NCBI GenBank assembly: GCA_045613685.1 | Contig: JAZLBL010000017.1 | Coordinates: 1 to 64,000, forward strand | Direction: 5' to 3' | DNA length: 64,000 bases | Origin: Fimenecus sp045613685 | GTDB taxonomy: Bacteria > Bacillota > Clostridia > Oscillospirales > Acutalibacteraceae | In this document: positions 49,645 through 58,566 of the stretch, piece after piece | Position numbering within the stretch: the stretch's first letter is position 1 | Layout: the number at the start of each line of letters is the position of its first letter | Program-made: the position numbers and the translations under genes | The notes under the pieces: generated by a model | Told to the model about the DNA's origin: nothing | Seen by the model: only the letters and a program-made list of their open reading frames with translations | The model's database searches: none

Positions 49645-51429
49645 ATGAAAAAATACCTTAAAAACAATGATGGTATGGCTTTAGCTATGGTGCTTGTAAT
49701 AATGACCATTGTAATGACATTTGCAACTGGCATAGCTGTTATGGCATACAATTCATATGTGTCTGTTAGATGGATGAACGATGATAAGAAAGCTTACTAT
49801 TTAGCACGTGCTGGTGTTGAAGCAGCTTCTTATGCTTATAGAGAAGCAGTTAGTAAAAATAGTGGCGATACAAGTACTGATATTGGTAGATTTGTAACTG
49901 TCGGTGAAAACGGTGGAAATGAAGATATTATTACTTCGAGTAAAGTATATGCATACTATACAAAGAGTAGCAGCGCAAACGATAATACTATCTGGGATGG
50001 TTTTGATTTCTCATTAGAGGCTTCAACAACAGAAAATCCAGGCTATTTTGGATATTTTGAGGTTCAAATTGGTAACGGAACAGATTTAGTTCGTACTAAA
50101 GACGACACTGCAGAAAAAGGATATAAGGAAAATCCCCAAGAGGTTAAAGTATTTAAAAGTGTTGGTAGTGTTTTAAATATTGAGGGTGACCCAGTTTCCA
50201 GAACGGTTTATGGTTATATAACTCCAACTGAAACGATTCAAGGCGAAACCTTGTATGATGAATATGGTGTTTTGAAAAGAACAACAGGTGAAGGGGCTTT
50301 TACTCAACAAGATACAATTCAAGTTAACTATGAAACACTTGAAACTACGTTGGAATTTAATGAAAATGAGGGTACTCTTAGCAGATTAGGCAAAATTGTG
50401 AAAAGTCTTTTTAACGGCTTTTTAAACCAGGTTTACAAACAATTTGCAAACTTACAAATAAACGGAAACTATGTTTTCCCTAATTTCCCACGAAATCGTC
50501 AAATTGACTTGTATTCAAAATTAAGTGGTTCTACTCTTGTACTCACAAAACCAGAAAAATCTGATGTTATTAAGGGTGGCGAGAAAAACCCTGAAACTGC
50601 TGGTAAGGGAGGCGTGCAGAACTATGGCGATAATTTTTATGTAATCGCATCGGGTGAAAACTTGTTTTTGCAGAATGTAGGAATTGATGCAACGCCTGAA
50701 AAAGGTCAATATAATTCAATAGGTCTTTATGGTGACCAAATCGTAATTGACGGAAATATTACACTTTACGCATATATTACAAACCCAGACTCATTAACAG
50801 GTGATGCATTAGCTGGAACTGCAGCACTTCTTGGTAATCGTTTCTGTTTAGGAACTGTTATGTTAGGCCATGGTAGAGCTTATGACAAAGACGACGATAA
50901 ATTGTTTACTGGAAAAGGAATTACTGATGCAGAGGGTAATGATGTTGCGGCTAATAAAGTTTACTTTAATGGTAACGTTGTTTTAAAACTTTATGTTCAG
51001 GGTACAGGCGTTGAAACATATCGTATTTTCAATGGCGGAGATATGGCTTATTTTTATGGTTCATATAAAGAAACAAACACAATGAATACTAGTGATGGAG
51101 AAAAAACCTCAGACGCAGTGGGTATCGACCTTTTGAAATATTTTGTTGATGCAGTCATTGCTGGTCGTGATGGATACGACATTTATGGTGATGCTGTAAT
51201 AGAAAAAATGAAAAAAGTTAGGTCAATCTATTACGGGGATGACTCTATGTCATATTTCCAAGGTAAAAATGTTCTTTTTAATAGATTAATAGTTAGAACA
51301 GATAATGAAGGCCACGTTTACGTAGATGATGAAAAAGGAAGAATTGATGAGATTATTCCACCAACACCGAACTCTACATCAACAATCAACTGGGGTACCC
51401 CACGCGGTGGAGACGTATTCCATCCATAA
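49645..51429 (+). CDS. Large PilX/GspK-like minor prepilin
   Basis: 594 residues. The start MKKYLKNNDG then MALAMVLVIMTIVMTFATGIAVMA is a class III (prepilin) signal with cleavage expected after Gly10. The next segment, KKAYYLARAGVEAASYAYREAV, is the PilX-type N-terminal helix. Position +5 is Met, not Glu, as in GspK/PilX tip pseudopilins that lie first in the fibre. The rest is a large beta-rich, Gly/Asn/Asp-rich outside region. Ribosome site AAAGGAG. With the next two genes it likely forms the pilus-tip complex. Confidence 0.75.
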   Translation: MKKYLKNNDGMALAMVLVIMTIVMTFATGIAVMAYNSYVSVRWMNDDKKAYYLARAGVEAASYAYREAVSKNSGDTSTDIGRFVTVGENGGNEDIITSSKVYAYYTKSSSANDNTIWDGFDFSLEASTTENPGYFGYFEVQIGNGTDLVRTKDDTAEKGYKENPQEVKVFKSVGSVLNIEGDPVSRTVYGYITPTETIQGETLYDEYGVLKRTTGEGAFTQQDTIQVNYETLETTLEFNENEGTLSRLGKIVKSLFNGFLNQVYKQFANLQINGNYVFPNFPRNRQIDLYSKLSGSTLVLTKPEKSDVIKGGEKNPETAGKGGVQNYGDNFYVIASGENLFLQNVGIDATPEKGQYNSIGLYGDQIVIDGNITLYAYITNPDSLTGDALAGTAALLGNRFCLGTVMLGHGRAYDKDDDKLFTGKGITDAEGNDVAANKVYFNGNVVLKLYVQGTGVETYRIFNGGDMAYFYGSYKETNTMNTSDGEKTSDAVGIDLLKYFVDAVIAGRDGYDIYGDAVIEKMKKVRSIYYGDDSMSYFQGKNVLFNRLIVRTDNEGHVYVDDEKGRIDEIIPPTPNSTSTINWGTPRGGDVFHP

Positions 51430-51444
51430 GAAAGGAGCGATTTT

Positions 51445-54400
51445 ATGAACAAACATATCAAATCTTATATTAAAGATAAAAAAGGTATGTCACTTGTTGA
51501 AGTTTTGACAGCTATGTCAATTCTTACACTTGTAATATTTTGCTTTGCTCCTTTAATGCTCTCATATTTAGAGACAATAAATATATCTGGAGACAAGATG
51601 GAGCGTGTGTATAGAGACGCGGGTAATTTGGAGAGTCTTATAGGCAAAAATAGTCGTGACCGAAATTACACCGTTTCAATCGATACGGTTCCTATAAAGT
51701 TGACTTCACCAACGGCTACTATAGATTCTCAGACAGTTCAAACGGCAACAATAGAATCTTTTGTTAAGGCTTATGGTCTTACATCAGGCGGAACTTTTGC
51801 AAAAGACCAATATGGCAATCCAAGTGAAGATGGCAAGATTAATATCAGTACAGGGCAATCAACTTTTTATACAGACAAAACTGGTAGTTCATCGGGGATA
51901 ACACTATTCCCATCATCACTTACAGATGACTTTAAAGTTGCATATATTACTATTTTCGGGTCTGGTATTGATTTTGTATTAAGTCAATGCGAGTTTGTCA
52001 CAATGGGTTTGTCAAGTGAAATTCAACTCACAAAAGGCGTTGACTATGACCTTGAATATCATCCGGACGCTCAAGGCACCGAATATGAAAAATGCACACT
52101 TTTGTTAACAGTATATGGTGGTGGAGATAAAATTTCATTTGAAACATCACCATTAGTGTTTAAGCATATGGGACATCGCTATGAAATTCAGATTGATGCA
52201 CCACAGATGATTATGGTTGGTGAAAAATCAGCTGTAACTGACGACGATGGTAATGAATATCATTACTATGTATTACGTGGTGAACTTGAAGAACTTGATG
52301 GTGAAAACCACCTTCTTATTCATCGTCGCGCGATGAAAACAACAAACGACCCAAGAGATTCAAGTGTTAGTTCGAATTCTCCAACAACATTAACTTCGGC
52401 AATGAATGATGTTGAGTGGGTTCCAGCAAGCAGTGCAGATGAAAAAACATGGGTTGATAAAAACAATGACGGAAAAGTCACTGAAGATGAAAAATATGGT
52501 TATTATGTAATGTGTGGCGATAATGGTCAGATTCGTCGCTTCTGGAAACGTTCAAGCAGAACAATGGTTGTTGACGGAAAAGAAATCGAAGTCGATGGTA
52601 ACTATTATTGGGGTGGCGACTATACATATTATACTGACTATAACTTGAATCGTTTTGATAGTGGTGGAACATATATCAGAACAGAAGATAAAAATGGAAA
52701 TCCTTCTACAGAAAAGGTTTATGGCACAGACACATCATTCCAATATATCGCAATGAGACCAATGTATTGGTCTGAGGGTGAAACTGCGGATAAGAACAGA
52801 TTCAGAACCGGTTTTAATATGAGTTCAAAAAAATATTTGGCGGTGCAACTTGGTAGTCTTGTTGAGATTCATACGGGCACAGCACACTTAAGAAATCTTT
52901 GCACAGTTTCTGCAACTTATGGTGATAACGTTGAATTTTATGGTTCTGATGGAAAACTTTTCCCTTATGTTACTAATAATGTAGTGACAAATCCTAACTC
53001 CACAAGCGACTGTGACAAAACTATTGATATTGGTGCGGTTACAGACACAACACCAGCTTACAAAGATATTGAAAATTGGCAAACTTCTAGTGGCTCATAT
53101 AAAGATCGTACAGTTGAGGCGACCAGTAGTTTAGGTTTGCTTAGTTATAATAATAATGAAGCATGGGGCTGGTTAGACCCTGGTGATGGCACAAGTTCAT
53201 ATTATAGAATTTATGGTCTTACTGATGATTCTGGTAAAACAACAGTCAACACTAAGTCATATCCTATTACGCTTACTTCTGTTGACGCTATTTGCATCAC
53301 TGGTCAAGGCGGCGTTTATGAAACAAATGTTACAGACACAAGCAAAAGCCATTATTTCACAAGTGGTATTATTAATGATACTGACACATCCGGTGATGCA
53401 ACAAGGGGTTCCAACTCAGGTGCGTCAGGCACAACTTCAACTAACTTAGAATATCCAATGTCAAACTATGTTTTATATTGTGGCTATATTCCAGCTTATA
53501 TGGATGCGTGGGCTAGTGTAACTGGTGGTGCAACATACCCTTATAAATATGAATTTGCAGGCGACAATGGTCAGTATGCTAAAGTATGGAACTATGACGC
53601 AAACCAAACAAATGTTGGTCAAAACTCAAAAATTGGTCGTGCTTCTAACAGATTGAATTTGGGTGACAATGCCGAATACAACCCAATTTGGCGTATGACA
53701 ATGGGTATTACACCATTTGTTTCTGGTTCAAATCCGGCGGTTGATGAAGGGGAAAATAAAGGGTATATAGGTTATCAACACACAAAGGATAGCAAAACAA
53801 CTACTGTTGTATATTATCCATACACAAACCTTTCCTACGCTATTACAGGTAAGTACTATGATAATTTGACATACACTCAGAACAAAGATGAAATCAATGC
53901 ACTTTTCCCAGGCACTTCAAAAGGATTGAGTGTGTCAACGCCTAACCTTTTAACAAGTTTCGCAAACGATAGACAAAATTATACAACAGCGGGTAAAGTT
54001 ATTGACATTACTATTTCATATCTTTCACACCCATTGGCAATTTCTATTGCCGCAAACCCAACTGATGACGTTGTTTATGACTATAGTAATAATAAAGACG
54101 GCGGTCAGGTGTACTATTGGCATAACCGTCGCGAATCAATAACATTCCTTGACAGTGCAAGCACAATGGTTCCAGCAGGTGAAAATGATATTCCGGTTTC
54201 ACTTATGGTTGGTTATGTTCTTGGCGGTACTGTTTTCTATGGTACAAAAGATAGTGCGGCTTCAGTTGATGTCACATCAGTTATGAATAATGGCATTGTA
54301 TTCTTGCGTGCAGGTTCGTATAATATTGGTAAGCATAGTGCACTTAATTCTGAAACAAACGAATTAAAAGCAACAGACAATACAGGATATAAACTTGACC

Positions 54401-55506
54401 AGGAATCAAATGTATTCCATCAATTCTATTATCTTAATTCAAGAACAACAAGTAGTGCGGACCCTTCAAAGGGCAGCCATATTGGTAACCTTTATGGTGC
54501 TAACTATTGGCAAAATAACCAACATATCATTCCAAGGTCAATCACTGGCCCTGCACCTACAACAGGTAATGACAGTAGTAACACAGAATATCTTCGTGCT
54601 CACCCACTGTCAGATACAAAAGTAACTTGTGTTGCTTGGGGAACAACTTGGGATGGCAAACCTGAAGCAATGTGGGGCACAGAAAATGGTACAGTGCTTT
54701 CATGGGCAGTTGATACAATTGCCGCTAAAAACACTTCAGATGCATCAACATATAATGACCGTTCAGTTGTTGCAGAATTCCAGGCATACACTTGGATTGA
54801 TACTGTAAACAACAATGCATTTTATGTTGCGCCTCAGACAAGCAAATATTATGATACTGTTGGCGTAAATGGCAAATATGAATTCAATGCAAATAACAGA
54901 AGTAAATTTGCAGGTTTCTATGATGCAAAATCTCGTCAATATGGTGTTGTTGATGCTTTAGGATTTGTTTCTACACTTGTGTCAATCAATGACGTTTGTT
55001 TTGCTAATGATACTTGGGTTGCAGTTGGTGACCAAAGTAACAAAAATCCAGAACAATATTGTGCAACAGCAGGGCTCGATACTGTTAAAGGAACTCAAAA
55101 GCTCAAAGCATTTTCAAATAGCGGTAGCGGTTCTTGGGTTAACGTTCGCTATTGGACCGATTATATGGATACCGATAAGCACACCACAGACAACAATTAT
55201 TACTTGTGGAAAGCAGTTAAGATTTCTGATAAGTTATCGTGCAATATCGTTCAGATTAACTACGTTAATGGTATGTGGATTGCAACAGGTTATCAGGATG
55301 GTTATAAAGATGGTCAACCTTATGCTGCTTGGGATAACGACGAATATGATGATGGCGAACAAACTGTTATTTGCTGGACATATAACCCACTTATTCCATA
55401 TGGTGAAGAAGGTGGCTGGTCAGACAAGGTTATAATGTATGACGGTGACGACTCAAGACCACTTAGCGAAATGGGCGGTATCAACTCTTGTGCAACAAGA
55501 GACTAA
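51445..55506 (+). CDS. Giant 1353-residue prepilin, tip-adhesin candidate
   Basis: It starts MNKHIKSYIKDKKG followed by MSLVEVLTAMSILTLVIF, a canonical prepilin signal with cleavage after Gly14 and Glu at +5. The remaining ~1300 residues are extracellular, aromatic, Asn/Gly/Ser/Thr-rich and almost cysteine-free. An EF-hand-like loop DKNNDGKVTEDE lies at residues 338-349. The last third has repeated segments such as VCFANDTWVAVGDQ and YVNGMWIATGYQDG that look like BNR-type propeller strands. Together these recall PilY1 (calcium loop plus propeller), here fused to a pilin stem. Ribosome site AAAGGAGCG; gap of 15 bases from the PilX-like gene. Confidence 0.75.
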   Translation: MNKHIKSYIKDKKGMSLVEVLTAMSILTLVIFCFAPLMLSYLETINISGDKMERVYRDAGNLESLIGKNSRDRNYTVSIDTVPIKLTSPTATIDSQTVQTATIESFVKAYGLTSGGTFAKDQYGNPSEDGKINISTGQSTFYTDKTGSSSGITLFPSSLTDDFKVAYITIFGSGIDFVLSQCEFVTMGLSSEIQLTKGVDYDLEYHPDAQGTEYEKCTLLLTVYGGGDKISFETSPLVFKHMGHRYEIQIDAPQMIMVGEKSAVTDDDGNEYHYYVLRGELEELDGENHLLIHRRAMKTTNDPRDSSVSSNSPTTLTSAMNDVEWVPASSADEKTWVDKNNDGKVTEDEKYGYYVMCGDNGQIRRFWKRSSRTMVVDGKEIEVDGNYYWGGDYTYYTDYNLNRFDSGGTYIRTEDKNGNPSTEKVYGTDTSFQYIAMRPMYWSEGETADKNRFRTGFNMSSKKYLAVQLGSLVEIHTGTAHLRNLCTVSATYGDNVEFYGSDGKLFPYVTNNVVTNPNSTSDCDKTIDIGAVTDTTPAYKDIENWQTSSGSYKDRTVEATSSLGLLSYNNNEAWGWLDPGDGTSSYYRIYGLTDDSGKTTVNTKSYPITLTSVDAICITGQGGVYETNVTDTSKSHYFTSGIINDTDTSGDATRGSNSGASGTTSTNLEYPMSNYVLYCGYIPAYMDAWASVTGGATYPYKYEFAGDNGQYAKVWNYDANQTNVGQNSKIGRASNRLNLGDNAEYNPIWRMTMGITPFVSGSNPAVDEGENKGYIGYQHTKDSKTTTVVYYPYTNLSYAITGKYYDNLTYTQNKDEINALFPGTSKGLSVSTPNLLTSFANDRQNYTTAGKVIDITISYLSHPLAISIAANPTDDVVYDYSNNKDGGQVYYWHNRRESITFLDSASTMVPAGENDIPVSLMVGYVLGGTVFYGTKDSAASVDVTSVMNNGIVFLRAGSYNIGKHSALNSETNELKATDNTGYKLDQESNVFHQFYYLNSRTTSSADPSKGSHIGNLYGANYWQNNQHIIPRSITGPAPTTGNDSSNTEYLRAHPLSDTKVTCVAWGTTWDGKPEAMWGTENGTVLSWAVDTIAAKNTSDASTYNDRSVVAEFQAYTWIDTVNNNAFYVAPQTSKYYDTVGVNGKYEFNANNRSKFAGFYDAKSRQYGVVDALGFVSTLVSINDVCFANDTWVAVGDQSNKNPEQYCATAGLDTVKGTQKLKAFSNSGSGSWVNVRYWTDYMDTDKHTTDNNYYLWKAVKISDKLSCNIVQINYVNGMWIATGYQDGYKDGQPYAAWDNDEYDDGEQTVICWTYNPLIPYGEEGGWSDKVIMYDGDDSRPLSEMGGINSCATRD

Positions 55507-55568
55507 TTATAAAATATCAGGGCAGAAAACTGCTTTTGCCCTGATTTCTATAAAAATGGGGTGAGTAA

Positions 55569-56882
55569 ATGTTTAAACTCATACATAAAAATAGAAAAGG
55601 TGTATCATTGGTAGAATTGCTGGTTTGCTTGGCAGTTCTTGGTTTGGTTTTGCCATTAGCCGGCAATGTTCTTTATAATTTTATAAACTTCAATAATGTT
55701 ATTATTGACCGTTGGGATGTTCAGGCAGCGGTTAAGTTAGCTTGTGGAGATTTTGAGAACAATAAAGATGGCATGACAAGCGCTTATCAACTTGACCTTA
55801 TCTATGACCCTGTAATTGAAGAAGGCGTTATTCTCGATAGAGAAACTGGGTATATCTCTTGGAAAAACAACGCAGAGCCTATTGTAATTAATGATGAAGG
55901 TATAGCGGTTACTGAAGATGCACACAAAGACGATGTTTTCACTTATATTTTTTCTGCCAAAACTTGGGATACCGAAGGCGCCTTTCTTGGTGAACTTCTT
56001 TATATGCGAAGCTATGGGGACACTAGAAGTCATCTCTTGTTGAGTGATTATGGTATGGGTAATATCCCTGTTAGCGTGACCTTTTCGGTAGGAACAACAG
56101 AGAATATGCACATGTCGGACGACTCTGACCCATTCTACACAAAAAACACGGTTACACTGCATTTTCGTTCAGGTAAAGAAGATGTAAAATTTGGCTATGA
56201 CACATCATTTGTAATTACAAATCTTTATAGAAATATAAATTACACAAAAGATGGTAGTGCACTCATTTCAGAAGAAGAATGGTTACAAGGCGTCAATGAT
56301 GATGACAAAGTTGCCTTGGCTTATACTGCTGGATGGGATAATTATAATCTTAATTATAAAAACCAGGCTCTTGTCAACGATAACGGATTCCCTAAATCAA
56401 CAGGTGAAGGTGATGAAGGCAAGCCGTATTATACTGCAAAGTATAGAATAGGTGAAAACGGAGAAGGCAATGTAACAATCAATGAAACAATGACAATGGA
56501 ATATGTAAACAAAGATGGTTCTACTAAAACTGTTAATGATACTCCTGTCATTGCTCGTGAAGCTAATATATTAAGATATAAATCACCTTTAGCTGAAAGA
56601 GAAAAGGGTGAAGTTGTTAAACAAACAACTGGCGCCCATATTGCAACATGTCTTGTTGGTTTTTCAATGGTAGGTTCCAATATGCGAGACCAGGTTTTAG
56701 GTAACATCAGAATGTTCCGTGATAATGTTCTTCGTGGTACAGAGTTTGGTGATTGGTTCATTCATCAGTATTATTATGTATGGTCACCATTCTTAATTGA
56801 GCATACAGCATTCCTGAAACCTGTTTATCAAGCAATTCTGATTCCGGTTTCTTATGTTTGTAAATTTATAGCAAAATTATAA
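55569..56882 (+). CDS. PilW-like minor prepilin
   Basis: 437 residues. MFKLIHKNRKG then VSLVELLVCLAVLGLVLPLAG: prepilin signal, cleavage after Gly11, Glu at +5. The long outside region contains a TTGAHIATCLVGF segment and ends in a second hydrophobic patch (YQAILIPVSYVCKFIAKL), unusual for a pilin. It is the third of three oversized minor prepilins in a row and is followed by a strong terminator that ends the main pilus operon. Confidence 0.75.
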   Translation: MFKLIHKNRKGVSLVELLVCLAVLGLVLPLAGNVLYNFINFNNVIIDRWDVQAAVKLACGDFENNKDGMTSAYQLDLIYDPVIEEGVILDRETGYISWKNNAEPIVINDEGIAVTEDAHKDDVFTYIFSAKTWDTEGAFLGELLYMRSYGDTRSHLLLSDYGMGNIPVSVTFSVGTTENMHMSDDSDPFYTKNTVTLHFRSGKEDVKFGYDTSFVITNLYRNINYTKDGSALISEEEWLQGVNDDDKVALAYTAGWDNYNLNYKNQALVNDNGFPKSTGEGDEGKPYYTAKYRIGENGEGNVTINETMTMEYVNKDGSTKTVNDTPVIAREANILRYKSPLAEREKGEVVKQTTGAHIATCLVGFSMVGSNMRDQVLGNIRMFRDNVLRGTEFGDWFIHQYYYVWSPFLIEHTAFLKPVYQAILIPVSYVCKFIAKL

Positions 56883-56888
56883 ATTGAA

Positions 56889-56923
56889 AAAAGGTCAACT
56901 CATTGATAAGAGTTGACCTTTTT
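56889..56923 (+). terminator. Terminator of the main pilus operon
   Basis: AAAAGGTCAACTC / GAGTTGACCTTTT stem, 8-base loop, T tail. Confidence 0.92.
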
Positions 56924-56930
56924 AGTTATA

Positions 56931-57227
56931 CAAATTGGGGTTTGTCGAATTGTTTTTTATGAATAATGAATAATTTTGGAACTGCGTTGCAATTATTGTA
57001 GGGGCGATTCACGAATCGCCCGTAAAGGTTACATCTCACATTTGGAACGGGTCATAGTCTCACCTGCCGGTTCGGTCGGTGCTTCTGCTTCGCAGAGGTG
57101 TCTACCAGACACCCGCACCGTGAATGACCCCTACATTATTTGATGGTCGATTTTGGTATAATGTTATTTTTTCAGGTCGTCGAGACGCCGACCCCTACGA
57201 ATTATCTGTTCGACAAATTCAAATTTG
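56931..57227. mobile_element. MITE-like element A with imperfect terminal inverted repeats
   Basis: The two ends read CAAATTGGGGTTTGTCGAAT (56931-56950) and, inverted, CAAATTTGAATTTGTCGAAC (57208-57227), matching at most positions. Inside are several hairpin modules: the 25-bp CCCCTAC repeat (56998-57022), a nested structure from GGGTCAT to ATGACCC ending CCCCTAC, and GGTCG...CGACC again ending CCCCTAC. No open frame of note. The same end sequences bound a second element at 62806-62998. This accounts for most of the 479-base gap before the first pilin. Confidence 0.6.
56998..57022. repeat. 25-bp palindromic CCCCTAC repeat (copy 2)
   Basis: Reverse complement of 33691-33715 with no mismatch seen (GTAGGGGCGA TTCACGAATCG CCCG). 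Confidence 0.8.
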
Positions 57228-57277
57228 TTGGATTAATATGTAAAAATTAGAGTGAATTTTTTGTTTATTATTTTCTA

Positions 57278-57306
57278 TTGACTATTTTTGACAAATGGTA
57301 TATAAT
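57278..57306 (+). promoter_or_regulatory. Strong promoter of the first pilin gene
   Basis: TTGACT, 17-base spacer, perfect TATAAT, 51 bases downstream of element A. The ~50-base leader contains GGTACGG...TTCCCGTTAAT (57318-57339), shared with the second pilin. Confidence 0.82.
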
Positions 57307-57361
57307 TTACTTGACGGGGTACGGTATATTCCCGTTAATCCCAACAAAGAGGGTAATTAAA

Positions 57362-57781
57362 ATGAGAAAGTTACATAATAAAAAAGGTTTTTCACTTGTT
57401 GAATTAATGATAGTTGTTGTTATTATGGGCATTTTGATTGCTGTTGCAATTCCACTTTATAGCGCTGTTACAGAAAATGCTGAAAAGAAAACTTGTCTTG
57501 CTAACCAGACGGTTATTCACGAAATGTTTGCGAAATATTGCCTTATGGAAGATGGCAAAAATGCTTTCAGTCTTCTTCCAACAGGTGAATACAATACTAA
57601 AGACAAGGCTCTAGACACAATTGACGAAGCATTCTTCCAGTTTTTTGAAGATGGCGAACTTCCAGGTTGTTCAAAGGAAGGTCATTATTATGTAATTAAG
57701 AGTGTTGCAGGTGAACAACATACAATTGTTATTGAATGCTATGATGCTGAGGGTAATCTTGAAGCAACACACAAAAAATAA
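57362..57781 (+). CDS. pilA: Type IV pilin 1
   Basis: 139 residues from the ATG at 57362, with GAGGG upstream; the open frame extends further but only across the promoter. MRKLHNKKG then FSLVELMIVVVIMGILIAVAIPLY: prepilin signal with cleavage after Gly9 and Glu at +5. The mature protein has four cysteines (KTC, KYC, PGC, IEC) and an acidic body. Its first 30 residues are nearly identical to pilin 2, so one is a duplicate, but the globular parts differ. Confidence 0.9.
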   Translation: MRKLHNKKGFSLVELMIVVVIMGILIAVAIPLYSAVTENAEKKTCLANQTVIHEMFAKYCLMEDGKNAFSLLPTGEYNTKDKALDTIDEAFFQFFEDGELPGCSKEGHYYVIKSVAGEQHTIVIECYDAEGNLEATHKK

Positions 57782-57842
57782 GGCAAATCCACCAAAAGAA
57801 GATATAACAAATTGTTGATTTCGACAAATTTCAAAAAAAGAC

Positions 57843-57871
57843 TTTACAAATGAATTGATTTGTAGTAGTAT
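57843..57871 (+). promoter_or_regulatory. Predicted promoter of the second pilin gene
   Basis: TTTACA, 17-base spacer, TAGTAT. The ~90-base leader starts with GGTACGG...TTCCCGTTAAT (57875-57896), similar to the pilin 1 leader, followed by an AGGT...ACCT stem. Confidence 0.6.
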
Positions 57872-57969
57872 AAAGGTACGGAAAGTTCCCGTTAATAAAA
57901 TCTTGGTATTCAGGTTCGGATGGACCTAAATATAAATAAAAATTCTTTTAATTAAAGGAGAAAAATATT

Positions 57970-58449
57970 ATGAGAAAAATGATGAACAAAAAAGGCTTCT
58001 CACTCGTTGAGCTTATGATTGTTGTTGTTATCATGGGTATCCTTATTGCAGTGGCTATTCCTCTTTACGGCGCAATCACAGACAACGCAAACGCAAAGAC
58101 ATGTGCAAACAACATTAAAGTTATCAAGAACACATGTGCTAACTACTTCTCATCAAACGACCAGACTCCAATGCCTGATGCTGCAAAACTTGCAAGCATG
58201 ATGGAGGCTAAGGTTATTCCTTCTTGCCCACTTGATAACGATACAGGTACTGGCGACAAAGATGGTTACAAAATTGGTGTTAACCTTACAACAGGTGTAG
58301 CAACTGTTTATTGTAACAACTATGATGGTCATGGTGACAAGGCAACAACTATTGGTTCTGTTACTACAGCAGCTTCAGCAGATATTGCAGATGTTGCAAA
58401 AGCAACAGGTGTTGAAGGCATGAAACTTATTCAAGAAGCTAATGCTTAA
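57970..58449 (+). CDS. pilA: Type IV pilin 2 (probable major pilin)
   Basis: 159 residues. MRKMMNKKG then the same FSLVELMIVVVIMGILIAVAIPLY stem as pilin 1. Four cysteines (KTC, NTC, SCP, VYC) could make two disulfides. The body is Asn/Asp/Gly/Thr-rich and ends with an Ala-rich helix (VTTAASADIADVAKATG). A strong ribosome site (AAAGGAG), long structured leader, own promoter and own strong terminator suggest high expression, as for a major pilin. Confidence 0.92.
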   Translation: MRKMMNKKGFSLVELMIVVVIMGILIAVAIPLYGAITDNANAKTCANNIKVIKNTCANYFSSNDQTPMPDAAKLASMMEAKVIPSCPLDNDTGTGDKDGYKIGVNLTTGVATVYCNNYDGHGDKATTIGSVTTAASADIADVAKATGVEGMKLIQEANA

Positions 58450-58471
58450 TAGGGTTAATATTTAATTACAT

Positions 58472-58501
58472 AAAAAGCGAGGGGGTTACCCCTCGCTTTT
58501 T
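58472..58501 (+). terminator. Terminator of the second pilin gene
   Basis: 13-bp GC-rich stem AAAAAGCGAGGGG / CCCCTCGCTTTTT around GTTA. Confidence 0.95.
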
Positions 58502-58524
58502 GTTGTAAAATAGAAAGTAGTTTG

Positions 58525-58553
58525 TTGACCTTAATATATTTTTGTAGTAAAAT
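58525..58553 (+). promoter_or_regulatory. Predicted promoter upstream of DUF559-yfhO-pilD
   Basis: TTGACC, 17-base spacer, TAAAAT, ending 14 bases before the left inverted repeat of the DUF559 element. It may originally have served yfhO-pilD directly. Confidence 0.65.
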
Positions 58554-58566
58554 ATAGTTATATAAA

